Source: Dehalococcoidia bacterium UBA5627 (GTDB taxonomy: Bacteria > Chloroflexota > Dehalococcoidia > Dehalococcoidales > UBA5627). From it: 7,705 nt of DNA. The DNA lies in assembly GCA_002421585.1 (NCBI GenBank), contig DIKD01000058.1:6932-14636 (forward strand), written 5' to 3'. Below are positions 6,159-7,705 of this stretch, piece by piece (the stretch's first letter is position 1; every line of letters begins with the position of its first letter). Made by a program: the position numbers and the translations under genes. Under the pieces are notes generated by a model. The model was not told where the DNA came from and did not search any database. It was given only the letters and a program-made list of their open reading frames with translations.

Positions 6159-6986
6159 ATGAAACACCGTATTTTTTCGGGGGCGCGTCCCACAGGACGT
6201 TTACATATAGGTAATTATTTAGGCGCATTGCAGAACTGGGTAAAATTGCAGGATGACTATGAATGCGTCTATTGCATAGTCGATATTCATGCCTTAACAT
6301 CGATGGAAGACACTTCCAACCTTCAATCAAATATCCATGAGATGCTTTTAGATTGGCTGGCGGTTGGATTAGACCCCAAAAAGAGCATCCTGTTTGTTCA
6401 ATCCCGTGTTCCCGAAGTAACGGAATTAAATACCCTGCTGGGAATGATAACTCCTTTGAGCTGGCTTTTAAGAGTGCCCACTTTCAAAGATAAGGTGAAG
6501 CTCCAGAAAGAGAATGTTAATTACGGACTGGTGGGATATCCGGTACTGATGGCATCCGATATCGTTTTATATAAAGCGGATACAGTTCCTGTCGGTGAAG
6601 ACCAGTTACCGCATCTCGAATTGACCAGAGAAATAGTTAGACGTTTTAACAGCCTGTTCGGAGAAACACTGATTGAACCGAAAGCCAAATTAACCGACTT
6701 TCCGAATGTTCCCAGCCTCGACGGTAAGGGAAAGATGAGCAAGCAAGCCGGCAACCATATAGAAATTGCCATGACGGAAAAGGAAACCGCTGATAAAATC
6801 AAGACCGCCTTTACCGACCCCGCCCGCCTGCGCCGCTCCGACCCGGGGCACCCGGAGATATGCAATATCTATAAGCTGCTGGGACAGTTCGATGCCGAGG
6901 GCAGAAATGGTATCGATGAGAAATGCCGCAACGCCGAAATCGGCTGTGTAGAATGCAAGAACCTGCTGATAAACAGCTATCAATAA
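6159..6986 (+). CDS. trpS: Tryptophanyl-tRNA synthetase, apparently frameshifted near C-terminus
   Basis: Class I synthetase that charges tRNA-Trp with tryptophan using ATP. The Rossmann fold carries ARPTGRLHIGNYLG with the HIGN signature at 16-19. Further blocks are the tryptophan-pocket region YCIVDIHALT (38-47), GLVGYPVLMASDIVLYKAD (123-141), PVGEDQLPHLELTREI (144-159), and the KMSKS loop as KMSKQ (192-196). The helical tail TDPARLRRSDPGHPEICNIYKLL follows. In this frame the protein ends at 275 residues with INSYQ, although bacterial TrpS is usually about 325-340. The missing end (MRPIRERRAELEANP and onward) lies directly downstream in a different frame (6976-7134). Joining after N272 would give about 324 residues. 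This means a one-base insertion around 6973-6978, a recent mutation, or a sequence error. The start is well supported by AAAGGAG at 6148-6154. No T-box precedes it. Confidence 0.92.
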   Translation: MKHRIFSGARPTGRLHIGNYLGALQNWVKLQDDYECVYCIVDIHALTSMEDTSNLQSNIHEMLLDWLAVGLDPKKSILFVQSRVPEVTELNTLLGMITPLSWLLRVPTFKDKVKLQKENVNYGLVGYPVLMASDIVLYKADTVPVGEDQLPHLELTREIVRRFNSLFGETLIEPKAKLTDFPNVPSLDGKGKMSKQAGNHIEIAMTEKETADKIKTAFTDPARLRRSDPGHPEICNIYKLLGQFDAEGRNGIDEKCRNAEIGCVECKNLLINSYQ

Positions 6987-7134
6987 CACTATGAGACCTA
7001 TCCGCGAACGCCGCGCAGAGCTCGAAGCCAATCCCAAAGCGCTGGAAGGTATTCTGGCCGACGGTGCCGAACGCGCCAGAATAATTGCTCAGGATACTAT
7101 GAGATTGGTACGCAAAAATATGAAGCTGATTTAA
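6976..7134 (+). pseudogene. trpS: C-terminal remainder of trpS in a shifted frame
   Basis: Read from 6976 this frame gives AINNTMRPIRERRAELEANP, then a block including ILADGAERARIIAQDTMR, and ends KNMKLI with a stop at 7132-7134 (52 residues). This is the typical TrpS C-terminal helix, which helps recognise the tRNA anticodon. It has an ATG at 6991 but no ribosome site, so independent translation is unlikely. Deleting one base (for example A6975) restores a continuous trpS of ordinary length. I see no slippery heptamer or classic +1 frameshift site, so programmed frameshifting is not supported. Confidence 0.85.
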
Positions 7135-7207
7135 AAACAGGGTTCATATTTTATAATTATTAGTTTATTTTGTAGCCTGTATTAATATAATCCACGTATT
7201 ATTAACA

Positions 7208-7236
7208 TTGAATAATAGTGATAGGTAAGCTAATAT
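7208..7236 (+). promoter_or_regulatory. Possible promoter of the nuclease-like gene
   Basis: TTGAAT (7208-7213) and TAATAT (7231-7236) are 17 bases apart, with an alternative -10 TATACT at 7234-7239. The whole stretch 7135-7269 is very AT-rich, so chance matches are common here. An AATATA/TATATT inverted pair lies around 7232-7250. Confidence 0.3.
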
Positions 7237-7269
7237 ACTTTCGATATATTATTCAAGTAAATTATTGCT

Positions 7270-7620
7270 ATGAAAACTAAGAATGATAATAATATCAGCG
7301 AAAGCCAAGTAGAAGATTCGTTAGTAGCAAACTTATCGTTTCTAGCGAAAATTTTAAAAATTCCAACTGAATTAAAATTGATCGCTCGACAACTGCGTTT
7401 AAAGTCTGGAGATGAACGAATAGACTTACTTTTAACCAGTGGGAAAAATCTATGTCTGATTGAAATTAAAGTAGTTCCGTTTTCTGAAGATTGGTTAAAG
7501 CAGATTATTTCCTACCGTGATGAACTGATACGACTTCAAAATACTGGTGAATTGATATCTGGAGAAATTCTTTGTTTTTTACTAGGAGCCTGTCCGAGTA
7601 ATAGCCTTAGGCTGGCATAA
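7270..7620 (+). CDS. PD-(D/E)XK nuclease-like protein, probably truncated by IS insertion
   Basis: 116 residues as read. The pattern fits the core of the PD-(D/E)XK nuclease fold: an N-terminal helix with Glu (E15 in SESQVEDSLVANL), then D52 in DERIDLLL, then E65-x-K67 in LCLIEIKVVP, then Q78 in KQIISYRDEL. The next predicted strand (EILCFLL, 99-105) is where the fold normally continues, but the frame passes into GACPSNSLRLA and stops. That tail appears to be translated insertion-sequence end rather than nuclease. DUF91/NucS-like and restriction-associated proteins share this core, and I cannot name the family. The gene is markedly AT-richer than trpS and the nad genes, has no clear ribosome site, and sits beside an IS, which suggests transferred DNA. 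The native C-terminus may lie beyond the IS, outside the window. Confidence 0.6.
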   Translation: MKTKNDNNISESQVEDSLVANLSFLAKILKIPTELKLIARQLRLKSGDERIDLLLTSGKNLCLIEIKVVPFSEDWLKQIISYRDELIRLQNTGELISGEILCFLLGACPSNSLRLA

Positions 7621-7705
7621 CGGGTTATAATTAGGACAAGTTTTAACGAGGAGGCGGCTATGAGCAAGACCTTTCGTTCCTATGAACCCGATCAGATATT
7701 TCTCA
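7586..7705 (+). mobile_element. Left end of an IS1182-type insertion sequence (boundary approximate)
   Basis: A transposase start at 7660 follows about 75 bases of non-coding sequence resembling an IS end. The nuclease translation loses sense around 7585. Short inverted motifs lie here: TGTCC (7591-7595) with GGACA (7634-7638), and AGCC-TTA-GGCT (7603-7613). A CTAG at 7582-7585 could be a target duplication, but the other end is outside the window, so neither the terminal inverted repeat nor the target copy can be confirmed. Confidence 0.55.
7660..7705 (+). CDS. Transposase N-terminus, IS1182-like, cut by window edge
   Basis: Only 15 codons are visible: MSKTFRSYEPDQIFL. The opening MSKTFR-Y-PDQ-(F/L)L is one I associate with IS1182-family DDE transposases, where a DUF772-type N-terminal domain follows. 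A strong GAGGAGG ribosome site at 7648-7654 sits 5 bases before the ATG, and the frame is open to the edge. The family call rests on this short stretch alone; other IS5-like groups are possible. Whether the transposase is complete cannot be seen. Confidence 0.65.
   Translation, partial: MSKTFRSYEPDQIFL

Noticed and set aside
6960..6991. Programmed ribosomal frameshift in trpS
   Set aside because: No slippery heptamer, no shift-prone stop context and no evident stimulatory hairpin were seen. Mutation or sequence error is simpler.
7135..7190. Terminator after trpS
   Set aside because: Only a short ACAGG/CCTGT pair with a very long AT-rich loop is visible. It is not a convincing hairpin.

Overview
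This is an ordinary bacterial chromosomal stretch of conserved housekeeping genes. It contains one repeat-rich intergenic region and ends at its 3' edge in a mobile-DNA insertion. The gene set (de novo NAD synthesis via aspartate oxidase, the IspH step of the MEP isoprenoid pathway, a MacB-type ABC exporter, tryptophanyl-tRNA synthetase) is bacterial but not diagnostic. The moderate base composition, the protein style and the small dispersed repeats remind me of environmental anaerobes such as Dehalococcoidia-like Chloroflexota. That placement is an impression, not something the sequence proves.

Layout: (1) 1-2626, + strand: a tightly packed run of nadB (5' end outside the window), nadC (8-base overlap with nadB) and a DUF454/YbaN-like small membrane protein. 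NadB oxidises aspartate to iminosuccinate, the separate NadA enzyme (not in the window) makes quinolinate, and NadC converts it to nicotinate mononucleotide. (2) 2627-3242: over 600 bases with no credible gene, filled with small palindromic repeats. It includes two inverted copies of a modular element with matching 13-base arms around unrelated palindromic cores, and ends in a good sigma70-type promoter. (3) 3243-4088, +: ispH. (4) 4089-6031, - strand: a two-gene ABC exporter operon (ATPase then MacB/FtsX-type permease, 4-base ATGA overlap). Its permease stop codon directly abuts the ispH stop codon. (5) 6032-6158: a compact divergent promoter region with back-to-back -35 boxes embedded in a 12-base inverted repeat (11 of 12 match). 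(6) 6159-7134, +: trpS, which appears frameshifted near residue 272, so that its last ~52 codons continue in another frame. (7) 7135-7705: a visibly AT-richer segment with a PD-(D/E)XK nuclease-like gene that seems cut off at its 3' end by an insertion sequence, whose IS1182-type transposase starts at 7660 and runs off the window.

I see no convincing new multi-gene system. The items most worth a second look are the trpS frameshift, the modular palindromic repeat pair, the dyad at the centre of the trpS/ABC divergent promoter, and the nuclease-IS junction.
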